Assembly (NCBI RefSeq): GCF_001956315.1
Contig: NZ_MOLY01000042.1
Span: 1 to 64,000 of the forward strand
Source: Sphingomonas montana
Lineage (GTDB): Bacteria; Pseudomonadota; Alphaproteobacteria; Sphingomonadales; Sphingomonadaceae
Direction: 5' to 3'
DNA: 64,000 nucleotides
Shown: positions 57,210 through 64,000 of the stretch, in pieces
Position numbering within the stretch: the stretch's first letter is position 1
Layout: each line of letters opens with the position of its first letter
Position numbers and translations under genes: made by a program
The notes under the pieces: model-generated
Seen by the model: the letters and a program-made list of their open reading frames with translations, nothing else
Databases searched by the model: none
What the model was told of the DNA's origin: nothing

Positions 57210-58585
57210 CGCGCCGTGTCGCAACGCGCGCCGAGCGCGGCCAGCAGGGCAGGGAAGGTCGGGAAGCTGGTCGCGATCGGGCTGATATCGTCGACGACGA
57301 CGGGACCGGTGGCGGCGAGACCGGCGACCGCGAAGCTCATTGCGATACGGTGGTCCAGATGCGTCTGAACGGCCGCTGCGCCGGGGGGGAGGCCGGGGAA
57401 GGGCGCGCCGTCGCGGCCGTCGATGATCAGGCCGTCGGGCAGTTCCTCGACCATGGCACCGATCGCGCGGAGGCCGGCGGCCATGGCGGCGATGCGGTCC
57501 GATTCCTTCACGCGCAGCTCCTCCAGCCCGCGCAGGGTGGTGCGGCCCTGCGCAAGCGCGGCAGCGACGAACAGGATGGGATATTCGTCGATCATCGACG
57601 GCGCGATATCGGCCGCGACGTCTGTGCCGGCGAGCGGGGAGGCGCGCACCACGATGTCGGCGACCGGTTCGCCGCCCACGGTGCGCATGTCGTGGAAGGT
57701 CAGGTCGGCACCCATCGCCTGCAACACGCCGAACAGGCCCGCGCGGGTCGGGTTGATCCCGACATTCTCGATCCGGACGTCGGAGCCGGGCACGATCAGC
57801 GCGGCCACGGCCAGGAAGGCGGCGGAGGAGGGGTCGCCGGGGACGACGATATGCTGCGGCTTCAGCTCGGCCTCGCCATGGACGGCGATGGTGCGGATGC
57901 CGTCCGGGTCGGTATGCAGATCGACGGTCGCGCCAAAGCCGGCGAGCATCCGTTCGCTATGGTCGCGGGTCGGCACGGGTTCGATCACGCGGGTGATGCC
58001 CGGGGTGTTGAGCCCCGCCAGCAGCACCGCGGACTTCACCTGCGCCGAGGCGACGGGGAGCCGGTAGTCGAGCGGGACGGCGGGGCTGAGTCCGCGGACC
58101 ATGAGCGGGAGCCGGCCGCCGGGGCTGGCGGTGATGTCCGCGCCCATCGCCGACAGCGGATCGATGACGCGCCCCATCGGCCGCTTGCTGAGCGAAGCGT
58201 CGCCCACGAAGGTGGCGGTGATCGGGTGGCTGGCGACGAGGCCCATCAGCAGCCGGGTCGACGTACCGCTATTGCCCATGTCGAGCGCGGTGGCGGGTTG
58301 CAGCAGGCCGCCGACCCCGACGCCGTCGACGGTCCAGCGGACACCCTCTTCACCGTCGGTGCGCACGATGGTGGCGCCCATGGCGCGGAGTGCGCCGGCG
58401 GTGGCGTGGACGTCCTCGCCCTCCAGCAGGCCGTCGATCGTGCTGCGGCCGACCGCCAGCGCGCTGAGCATGAGCGCCCGGTGCGAGATCGACTTGTCGC
58501 CGGGCACGCGGACGCGGCCGGTGAGCGGGCCATCGGCGCTGAAGGCCGCAGGGGAGGGGACAGGCCGAAGGGCGGGAGCATGCAT
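57206..58585 (-). CDS. aroA: 3-phosphoshikimate 1-carboxyvinyltransferase (EPSP synthase)
   Basis: EPSP synthase, about 459 residues. It joins shikimate-3-phosphate and PEP in aromatic amino acid synthesis. VRVPGDKSISHRALMLSAL holds the substrate Lys, followed by ALDMGNSGTSTRLLMGLVAS, SLSKRPMGRVIDPLSAMGAD and ELRVKESDRIAAMAAGL. The RPMGR motif marks class II enzymes. In the PEP loop the Gly of NSGTS stands where the insensitive CP4 enzyme has Ala. Two ATGs, 58585 and 58609, lie before the conserved part and the choice is open. The gene diverges from the TIGR02300 gene. Confidence 0.95.
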   Translation of the reverse strand: MHAPALRPVPSPAAFSADGPLTGRVRVPGDKSISHRALMLSALAVGRSTIDGLLEGEDVHATAGALRAMGATIVRTDGEEGVRWTVDGVGVGGLLQPATALDMGNSGTSTRLLMGLVASHPITATFVGDASLSKRPMGRVIDPLSAMGADITASPGGRLPLMVRGLSPAVPLDYRLPVASAQVKSAVLLAGLNTPGITRVIEPVPTRDHSERMLAGFGATVDLHTDPDGIRTIAVHGEAELKPQHIVVPGDPSSAAFLAVAALIVPGSDVRIENVGINPTRAGLFGVLQAMGADLTFHDMRTVGGEPVADIVVRASPLAGTDVAADIAPSMIDEYPILFVAAALAQGRTTLRGLEELRVKESDRIAAMAAGLRAIGAMVEELPDGLIIDGRDGAPFPGLPPGAAAVQTHLDHRIAMSFAVAGLAATGPVVVDDISPIATSFPTFPALLAALGARCDTAR

Positions 58586-58691
58586 GGGGCGCGGCTTTGA
58601 CAGGGGCATGGGGCTGTGGCAAGGCGCGCGGCAATTCGCGTCGACGGCTCTTCGCTTTCGGCGCGCTTCCCTTTTTGCGGAGCAACCATCC

Positions 58692-59003
58692 ATGACGAAG
58701 CCTGAATGGGGCGCCAAGCGGACCTGCCCGAAGTGCGGGACGCGGTTCTACGACCTGGGCAAGGACGATCCCGTCACCTGCGTCGAATGCGCGACGCAGT
58801 TCGAACCCGAAAGCGTGCTGAAGTCCAAGCAGCCGCTGTCCTATGACGCGCCGAAGAAGGTCGTCGAGGAAAAGGACGATTCGGACCTGAGCGAGGACCT
58901 GGAAGTCGACGAGGATGCCGAGCCGAGCCCCGACGACGATGTCGACCTGGGCGGCGACGACGATATCGGTGTTGCAGCACCTGCGGACGAAGACGAGAAT
59001 TAA
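58692..59003 (+). CDS. TIGR02300 family protein (zinc-ribbon, acidic tail)
   Basis: A 103-residue protein of the TIGR02300 family. It begins with WGAKRTCPKCGTRFYDLGKD and CVEC, a four-Cys zinc ribbon, and continues to a very acidic Asp/Glu tail (SDLSEDLEVDEDAEPSPDDD). The family is restricted to alphaproteobacteria and has no proven role. Divergence from aroA is a conserved arrangement, supporting the taxonomic placement. Confidence 0.92.
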   Translation: MTKPEWGAKRTCPKCGTRFYDLGKDDPVTCVECATQFEPESVLKSKQPLSYDAPKKVVEEKDDSDLSEDLEVDEDAEPSPDDDVDLGGDDDIGVAAPADEDEN

Positions 59004-59074
59004 TGCTTGCAGGGGCGCGCCGGCTTTCGTAGAGCGCGCCCATCCCGCCGGTTCCCAGCCGGCGGACAGGATAT

Positions 59075-59150
59075 GGGGCCGTAGCTCAGCTGGGAGAGCG
59101 TCGCGATGGCATTGCGAAGGTCTGGGGTTCGATCCCCCACGGCTCCACCA
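59075..59150 (+). tRNA. tRNA-Ala (anticodon GGC)
   Basis: It begins GGGGCCG and ends CGGCTCC with ACCA, so the CCA end is encoded. D-arm GCTCAGCTGGGAGAGC, anticodon stem TCGCG/TGCGA with loop ATGGCAT (anticodon GGC) and T-loop GGGGTTCGATCCCCC are all standard. A strong terminator follows. Confidence 0.96.
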
Positions 59151-59162
59151 TTCTTCCAGCAG

Positions 59163-59185
59163 GCCCGCAGTGATGCGGGCTTTTT
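59163..59185 (+). terminator. rho-independent terminator of tRNA-Ala
   Basis: GCCCGCA and TGCGGGC form a perfect 7-base stem with a GTGA loop, followed by five T. Confidence 0.92.
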
Positions 59186-59293
59186 GCTGTTCGGGGTTGG
59201 TGGGGCGGTTGCGATCCGGTTTGCAGCGCGACCGCATCGCATGGCTTCACTCCAGCCCCGATTCCATTTGATCCGGTGACGGGCCAACCAGTC

Positions 59294-59320
59294 GTCATCC
59301 CGGATCAAGTCCGGGATGCC
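59294..59320. repeat. short palindromic repeat, family C
   Basis: CATCCCGGA and TCCGGGATG form a hairpin around TCAAG. It lies just beyond the 3' end of the ketopantoate-reductase-like gene. Confidence 0.6.
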
Positions 59321-59366
59321 GGAAGCCCTTATCGCGGGACAGAGGCTGGCCGCCCGTACGGCACGG

Positions 59367-60248
59367 TCAGGGCGCGCGGGTGGCGAGGAGGGCGGCGGCC
59401 ATGGCGTTGAGGGGCGTCGCGATGCCGTGACGCGCGCCGAGCCGGGCGATGACGCCGTTGCGGGCGTCGGCCTCGGTCGGGCGGCCGGCGGCGCGGTCGG
59501 CGTGGATCGAGTTGATGCCGTCGGCCGGACCCGCAACAGTACCGGCGACGACGTCGTCGGGCAGCGTGTCGGGGAGGTTCGCGCCCTCCGCCCGGCCCAC
59601 CGCAAGGCATTCGGCTACCAGCGCGCGCATCACACCGGCGACGGCGGGGTCCTGCGCGATCCCGGCGGGCAGCAGGGTGAGCGCGTTGACCGCCCCGGCA
59701 CAGTTGATCGCCAGCTTGGCCCAGGCGGCGGTGGCGAAGTCATCGGTCAGGACAGTGGTGATCGGCGTGGCGGCGAACAACGCGGCGAAGGCGCGGCCGG
59801 CGGCGTCGTCCGCGACCGTCAGCGTGCCGGTGCGGCGCTGCCGGATGCGGCCGGGGGCGTCGCGTTCGGCCGGGATGTCCACGATGACCGGCACGAGCCG
59901 GTCGGCCGAGACGGCAGGGAAGCGGTCACGGTGCTCGACGCCGTTCTGGAGCACGGCGACGCGGGTGGCCGGACCAGCCAGCGCGTCGATCCAGCGGGCG
60001 GCACCGGCGGTGTCGTAGGTCTTGGTCGTGGTCAGGACCCAGTCGACCGGCGTCGCCTGCGCGGGGTCGGTCAGGACCTGTGGTCGTGCCGTGATCCGGC
60101 CACCGGGGGTATCGACCTGCAGATCGTTTAGCGGGGTGCGGACGCAGAGCGTGACGCGGTGCGCCGGCGACTGGGCGAGCCAGGCGGCGACGGTGCCGCC
60201 GATCGCGCCGGAGCCGATGACGGCGATGTGCAGGGGAATGTTCGGCAT
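59367..60248 (-). CDS. ketopantoate reductase family protein
   Basis: A 293-residue PanE/ApbA-type oxidoreductase. The N-terminal IAVIGSGAIGGTVAAWLAQS is the NADPH-binding Rossmann motif. TTKTYDTAGAARWIDALAG and AVLQNGVEHRDRF fit the family, as does the C-terminal helical domain with WAKLAINCAGAVNALTLLP containing the catalytic Lys and Asn. ADARNGVIARLGARHGIATP completes the active site. It may make pantoate for coenzyme A, but the family includes paralogues and no other pan gene is here. Confidence 0.82.
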   Translation of the reverse strand: MPNIPLHIAVIGSGAIGGTVAAWLAQSPAHRVTLCVRTPLNDLQVDTPGGRITARPQVLTDPAQATPVDWVLTTTKTYDTAGAARWIDALAGPATRVAVLQNGVEHRDRFPAVSADRLVPVIVDIPAERDAPGRIRQRRTGTLTVADDAAGRAFAALFAATPITTVLTDDFATAAWAKLAINCAGAVNALTLLPAGIAQDPAVAGVMRALVAECLAVGRAEGANLPDTLPDDVVAGTVAGPADGINSIHADRAAGRPTEADARNGVIARLGARHGIATPLNAMAAALLATRAP

Positions 60249-60287
60249 ACAAGGCGGTATAGCGACGCGCCGGCGGGGGTGGAAGCG

Positions 60288-61553
60288 TCAGGCGGCGGGG
60301 GCCGGCACCGTGACCGGGGCATTGCGGGCCTGAAAAAGCCGGCCGCGTTCGACGATGAGCACGACGCCGAGCGAAGCGAGGCCGGCGAAGAAGAAACCGG
60401 CCGCGACCGGGATCGTGGTGCCGTTGAAACTCTGCCCGATCAGCAGGCCGACCAGCGCCCCGCCGGTGGTGGAGACGAAACCCTGGATCGAGGACGCCGT
60501 GCCAGCGATATGGCCGACCGGTTCCATCGCCATCGATCCGAAGTTGGAGGCCGCAAGCGAAAAACAGCCCATTGTGGCGGCAAGCAGCACCGCGAAGCTC
60601 AGGACCGTTTCATAGCCCGCGGCGGCGACCGCCAGATGCAGTGCGCTGAATGCGATGAAGCACAGGAGAGCCGTGTGTGACACCCGGCGCGTGCCGAGCC
60701 GTTCGACGATCCGCGAGTTGAAGAACGAACCGACCGCCATCGTGCCGGCGGTAGCCGCGAAGACGGTGGTGAAGATTGCCGGCCGCTGGAACACGTCGGC
60801 GAAGATCTGCTGCACCGAATTGATATAGCCCATGAGGCCGCCGAACAGCAGCGAGGTCGCCAGCGTGTAGCCCAGCGCATAGCGGTTGGTGACGACTTCG
60901 CGCGCGGCGGACAGGATGGACCGTGCCGAGATCGGCCGGCGATATTCCGGGTGCAGGGTCTCTGGCAGCTTGAACCAACCCCACAGGACGATGCCGATCG
61001 CGAAGGCGGCCAGGAAATAGAAGATCCAGGGCCATGGCCCGGCGAACAGGATGATCTGCCCGATACTGGGAGCCAGGATCGGGACGGCCAGGAACACGAT
61101 GAAGCTGAGCGACATCACGCGCGCCATCTGGCGACCCGAATAGCAATCCCGCACGATCGATACCGCCAGAACGCGCGACGATGCGGCCACCACACCCTGG
61201 AGCAGCCGGGCAAGGACGATCGTCGTGAAGTCGGTGGCGAAGGTGGCGGCGACGCTGGCGACCGCGAACAGCGACAGGCTGACCAGCAGGACGGGCTTGC
61301 GCCCGACCCGGTCGGACAGCGGCCCGTAGACGAGCTGTGCCGCGCCGAAGCCCAGGACATAGGCCGCGATGATGAACTGCCGCTGATTCTCGATCGTGAT
61401 ACCGAGCGCGTCCGACATGGCGGGCAAAGCGGGCAGCATGATGTCGATGCCAAGCGCGTTGATCGCCATCATCCCCGCGACGAACGCGACGAATTGACGA
61501 AAGCCCATGCCGGGGTGGGCAGGGCCGCCATGGCGGGTAGAAGCTTCGATCAT
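60288..61553 (-). CDS. Bcr/CflA-type multidrug efflux MFS transporter
   Basis: A 421-residue transporter with twelve predicted membrane helices. The DHA1 motif A is YGPLSDRVGRKPVLLVSLSL near residue 75. The start of helix 1 (FVAFVAGMMAINALGIDIML) and LPALPAMSDALG match the Bcr/CflA group, drug or sulfonamide exporters driven by proton exchange. The ATG at 61553 places conserved sequence correctly; the 18 codons upstream have none. No regulator gene is adjacent. Confidence 0.87.
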   Translation of the reverse strand: MIEASTRHGGPAHPGMGFRQFVAFVAGMMAINALGIDIMLPALPAMSDALGITIENQRQFIIAAYVLGFGAAQLVYGPLSDRVGRKPVLLVSLSLFAVASVAATFATDFTTIVLARLLQGVVAASSRVLAVSIVRDCYSGRQMARVMSLSFIVFLAVPILAPSIGQIILFAGPWPWIFYFLAAFAIGIVLWGWFKLPETLHPEYRRPISARSILSAAREVVTNRYALGYTLATSLLFGGLMGYINSVQQIFADVFQRPAIFTTVFAATAGTMAVGSFFNSRIVERLGTRRVSHTALLCFIAFSALHLAVAAAGYETVLSFAVLLAATMGCFSLAASNFGSMAMEPVGHIAGTASSIQGFVSTTGGALVGLLIGQSFNGTTIPVAAGFFFAGLASLGVVLIVERGRLFQARNAPVTVPAPAA

Positions 61554-61628
61554 GTACGGGCCTTCGCTGCGTTGCAGCAAGATGGGGCGCGTGGAGGGAC
61601 GAGACAAGTCTTCAGTGGTGGGACGCGA

Positions 61629-62090
61629 TCAGTTGCCGGAGCCGAGCGGCGCGCCGGACGGCTGGCCGGCGTTCGATAGCGTCGTACCGGACGACAGCCC
61701 GGCAACCGCGTTGTTGCCGTTAGCGGCACCGCCGCTGCCGCCACCATAGCCCGCGCTGCCGGTGGCAAGGCGCGTGTTCAGCCGCGACGCGGTGCCGATG
61801 CCGGCGCGGGCATTGATGCGTGCGCTGAGCGAAGATTGCGACCCGATCGGGGTGCCGGGCTGTCCGAAACCGGTGCCGCCGACATTGGGAATGGCACTCG
61901 CCGCCCCGGTCGATGTGCTGCCCGACAACGATCCGCTGCCCAGGCCGATGCCGAGGCTGCTGCTCGAGGATCCCGAACCGGCGTTGGTCGCGGAGACGCT
62001 GCCGGTCGAGGCGGTGCCGCCGGAGAGCTGCGCGGCGGCGGGCGCGGCGGTCGCGGCGAGGATGAGTAGCGCGGTGGCGGGGCGGAACAT
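61629..62090 (-). CDS. Gly/Ser/Ala-rich secreted protein, function unknown
   Basis: A 153-residue protein with a signal peptide (FRPATALLILAATAAPAAAQ). The mature part is low-complexity, with Ser-Gly runs such as SVSATNAGSGSSSSSLGIGL and later short blocks ending in small residues. No Cys and no recognised domain are present. It may be a structural or surface protein. It lies between the efflux pump and the phosphomannomutase on the same strand. Confidence 0.6.
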   Translation of the reverse strand: MFRPATALLILAATAAPAAAQLSGGTASTGSVSATNAGSGSSSSSLGIGLGSGSLSGSTSTGAASAIPNVGGTGFGQPGTPIGSQSSLSARINARAGIGTASRLNTRLATGSAGYGGGSGGAANGNNAVAGLSSGTTLSNAGQPSGAPLGSGN

Positions 62091-62164
62091 GGCAGGTCTC
62101 CGGATCTGGTGAAGGGGTAACCCGGCGGGGCGGCCGGGGGTTCCGCCATCGGCCGGACGGCGGG

Positions 62165-63550
62165 TCAGGTAGCGGGAGATGCGCCGCTGGCCGCCAGTTG
62201 CCTGTTCAGTTCCGCGACCAGGCGGTCGCAGCCGGGCTGGTCGCGCCCCTCCGCCCGGGCGACGAGCAGATCCTGCGTGTTGGAGGCGCGCAGCAGCCAC
62301 CAGCCGTCGGGCGTGGTGACGCGGACGCCGTCCGTCGTGTCAACCGCCGCGCCGGTCGCCGCCAGCCGCGCCGCCACCTCCGCCACCACCACGAACTTGC
62401 GATCTTCAGGGGAAGCGAAGCGCAGTTCGGGCGTGGCGACGCGGACGGGCAGCGCATCGACCAGATCGGCCAGCGGCCGGCGCGCGCGACCCAGCGTACG
62501 GATCAGCCGCAGCGCGGCGTAGAGCGCGTCGTCATAGCCGGGATGGTCGTCCGCGAAGAAGATGTGGCCGCTCTGTTCGCCGGCCAGCAGCGCGCCGGTT
62601 TCGCGCATCCGCTGCTTCATCGGGGCGTGGCCGGCGCGGCCCATGACGGGCACGCCGCCCAGTTCGGCAACCCGGTCGAACAGCGTCTGCGACATCTTGA
62701 CGTCGCCGATCACGGTCGCGCCGGGATGGTCGGCCAGCAGCGGTTCGGCCAGGATGGCGAGCAGCCGGTCGGCCGGCAGCGTGCGGCCGCACGCGTCGAT
62801 CACGCCGATCCGGTCCCCGTCGCCATCGAACGCAACGCCGAAATCGAGCCGTTCGGACAGGATGAGCGTCCGCAACGCATCGAGGTTCGCGTCGATCGTC
62901 GGATCGGGGTGATGGTTGGGGAAGGTGCCGTCGATGGCGGTGAAGAGCAGGCGGTGCGTGCCGGGCAGACGGGCGGCGAGCGATTCGACGATGGCGCCTG
63001 CGGCACCGTTGCCCGCGTCCCAGCCGATCCGGAATGTGGACGTATCGGCCCCGGCCAGCAGCCGATCGACATAGCGATCGGCGATATCGATGTCGGTCGC
63101 GGTGCCGGCCCCGCTTGTCCAGTCGCCGGTGGACGCCAGCGCGCCGAGTGCCTGGATATCGTCCGCGAAGAAGGGGCGGTGGCGCAGGACGAGCTTGAAA
63201 CCGTTGTGCGAGGCCGGGTTGTGGCTGCCGGTGACCATGACCGCGGCATCGACGCCCAGCACGGTTTCGGCGAAGTACAGCATGGGCGTTGGGCCGACGC
63301 CGATCCGGACAACGTCGCAGCCGCTTGCCAGCAGGCCGGCGACGAGCGCGTCTTCCAGCATCGGGCTGTGCGTCCGGCCATCGCGGCCGACGGCGATGCG
63401 GGTTCCGCCGTCACGCGCGACGACGGTGCCGAAGCCGCGCCCCACCGCGACCGCGTCGGCGGCATGGAGCGTATCGCCCACGATGCCGCGAATGTCATAT
63501 TCGCGCAGAATCGATGGCGCGAAGCGGTGGGTCGGCGGGCGGGGGGTCAG
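62165..63550 (-). CDS. phosphomannomutase/phosphoglucomutase
   Basis: A four-domain alpha-D-phosphohexomutase. The active Ser is in VMVTGSHNPASHNGFK, the metal loop is DFGVAFDGDGDRIGV, the sugar loop GEQSGHIFF, and the phosphate loop near VRVTTPDGWWLLRASNTQ. It supplies mannose-1-P or glucose-1-P for polysaccharides. The first usable GTG (63481) would cut into the family start, since the frame before it encodes ILREYDIRGI. No ATG, GTG or TTG lies upstream in frame within reach. A CTG at 63550, overlapping the upstream stop as CTGA, gives 461 residues, the normal length, and is proposed as the start. Confidence 0.88.
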   Translation of the reverse strand: MTPRPPTHRFAPSILREYDIRGIVGDTLHAADAVAVGRGFGTVVARDGGTRIAVGRDGRTHSPMLEDALVAGLLASGCDVVRIGVGPTPMLYFAETVLGVDAAVMVTGSHNPASHNGFKLVLRHRPFFADDIQALGALASTGDWTSGAGTATDIDIADRYVDRLLAGADTSTFRIGWDAGNGAAGAIVESLAARLPGTHRLLFTAIDGTFPNHHPDPTIDANLDALRTLILSERLDFGVAFDGDGDRIGVIDACGRTLPADRLLAILAEPLLADHPGATVIGDVKMSQTLFDRVAELGGVPVMGRAGHAPMKQRMRETGALLAGEQSGHIFFADDHPGYDDALYAALRLIRTLGRARRPLADLVDALPVRVATPELRFASPEDRKFVVVAEVAARLAATGAAVDTTDGVRVTTPDGWWLLRASNTQDLLVARAEGRDQPGCDRLVAELNRQLAASGASPAT

Positions 63551-63954
63551 CGGGAGGACGGCCCGGCCGGGGTCACCGCGAGGAGCGTGTCGCGGGCGAG
63601 ATTGACGCGACGTGCCAGATCGTTGGTGCCGCCGTGGTCGGGATGGACGCGGGCGATGAGCCGGCGATGGGCCGCACGGATCCGGTCCGCATCCGCGCCG
63701 ATCGGCAGTTCGAGCAGGGCCAGCGCCTCCGTCTCGGTCATGGCGGCGCGGACAGGCGTTTGCTTGCGGAACCAGACCCAGCCGCCCGCGCCGCCGAGTG
63801 CCAGCAAGCCTAGCGCGGGGTTGCCCTTCAGCAGGCTGATCCCGACCAGTGCGGCAATGCCGGCGGCGACATCGGCATAGCGCAGCGTCTTGAGCGATCC
63901 GTCCTTGTACGCCCAGAAGGCGATGGCGGCCGCGGCCAGCAGCAGCAGGAGCAT
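63547..63954 (-). CDS. membrane-anchored DnaJ-domain protein
   Basis: A 135-residue protein with two N-terminal hydrophobic segments (LLLLLAAAAIAFWAY and VAAGIAALVGISLL, with a further LGLLALGGAGGWVWF) and a C-terminal J-domain. The HPD motif is in ARVHPDHGGT near residue 105. It is similar to small inner-membrane J-proteins that stimulate DnaK near the membrane. The ATG overlaps the stop of the upstream gene (TGATG), and the stop overlaps the proposed CTG of the phosphomannomutase. Confidence 0.82.
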   Translation of the reverse strand: MLLLLLAAAAIAFWAYKDGSLKTLRYADVAAGIAALVGISLLKGNPALGLLALGGAGGWVWFRKQTPVRAAMTETEALALLELPIGADADRIRAAHRRLIARVHPDHGGTNDLARRVNLARDTLLAVTPAGPSSR

Positions 63955-64000
63955 CAGGCCGCCGCCTGCACCCGGTCGGGAAGTGCCAGGGCAGCGATCA
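63954..64000 (-). CDS. C-terminal end of an unidentified protein (truncated at window edge)
   Basis: Only the last 14 complete codons are visible (IAALALPDRVQAAA and stop). The stop TGA shares one base with the DnaJ-protein ATG, which suggests a real upstream gene of the same operon. The product cannot be named from so little. Confidence 0.5.
   Translation of the reverse strand, partial: IAALALPDRVQAAA

Noticed and set aside
59046-59066. CCGCCGG...CCGGCGG inverted repeat before tRNA-Ala as a terminator of the TIGR02300 gene
   Set aside because: The stem is plausible but no T-run follows, and a clear terminator exists after the tRNA, so read-through is equally likely.
3771-59320. Repeated palindromes considered as a CRISPR array or attachment sites
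   Set aside because: Copies are dispersed over 55 kb, differ in length and are not separated by regular spacers. No cas gene, integrase or transposase is near.

Overview
The window is GC-rich, densely coded chromosomal DNA of an alphaproteobacterium. Sphingomonadales, close to Sphingomonas, is the best guess. The reasons are the gene order TIGR02300 protein–aroA–(hydrolase)–cmk–rpsA–ihfB, a FlbD-type sigma54 activator inside the flagellar operon, DUF1476/BolA/Grx4 neighbours, a LOV histidine kinase, and many palindromic intergenic repeats of the kind common in sphingomonads. No rRNA, CRISPR array, IS element or phage gene was seen.

Layout. 1–2056: end of a PIG-L deacetylase, a NodS-like methyltransferase and a convergent GT2 glycosyltransferase. 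2070–3716: LOV photoreceptor histidine kinase and single-domain response regulator, with a possible EcfG (general stress) promoter. 3894–39520: an almost complete polar-type flagellar locus. On the minus strand lie motAB, flgBCDEFGHIJKL and two flagellin genes. On the plus strand lie a second, very small MotA/MotB-like pair, flgA-flgM-flgN-like, flhA-fliA, flbD-fliEFGHIJKLMNOPQR-flhB and fliD-fliS. 39662–52760: housekeeping and accessory genes (CarF/Kua-type desaturase, cupin, sirtuin, quinone oxidoreductase, ATPase inhibitor zeta, BolA, Grx4, MBL hydrolase, DUF4230, nadA, nadC, RNase T2, DUF4112, orphan solute-binding lipoprotein, ferredoxin-NADP reductase). 53050–59185: tRNA-Leu, ihfB, rpsA, cmk, hydrolase, aroA, TIGR02300 gene, tRNA-Ala. 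59367–64000: ketopantoate-reductase-like protein, Bcr/CflA efflux pump, Gly/Ser-rich secreted protein, phosphomannomutase, membrane DnaJ protein and the tail of one more gene.

Flagellar regulation can be read from the sequence. Sigma54 promoters (GG-N10-GC) lie before flgB, flgA and flhA, and one lies inside the 3' end of flbD ahead of fliE. A cluster of TTGCCGG-containing palindromes lies upstream of the flgB promoter, where FlbD enhancer sites would be expected. Four sites of the form TAA(A/G)-N14-G(C/T)CGTTA lie before flgM, motA, fliD and one flagellin gene, and are proposed sigma28 (FliA) promoters. This gives a plausible cascade: FlbD and sigma54 build the basal body and hook and make FliA, FliA is restrained by FlgM, and FliA then drives late genes.

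Points deserving attention are the mini-stator pair, a FlgH without a lipidation cysteine, a FliM lacking the usual N-terminal CheY-binding motif, a FliI whose N-terminus is translated from a dispersed repeat, palindromic repeats placed at junctions inside flagellar operons, and a phosphomannomutase that seems to start at CTG.
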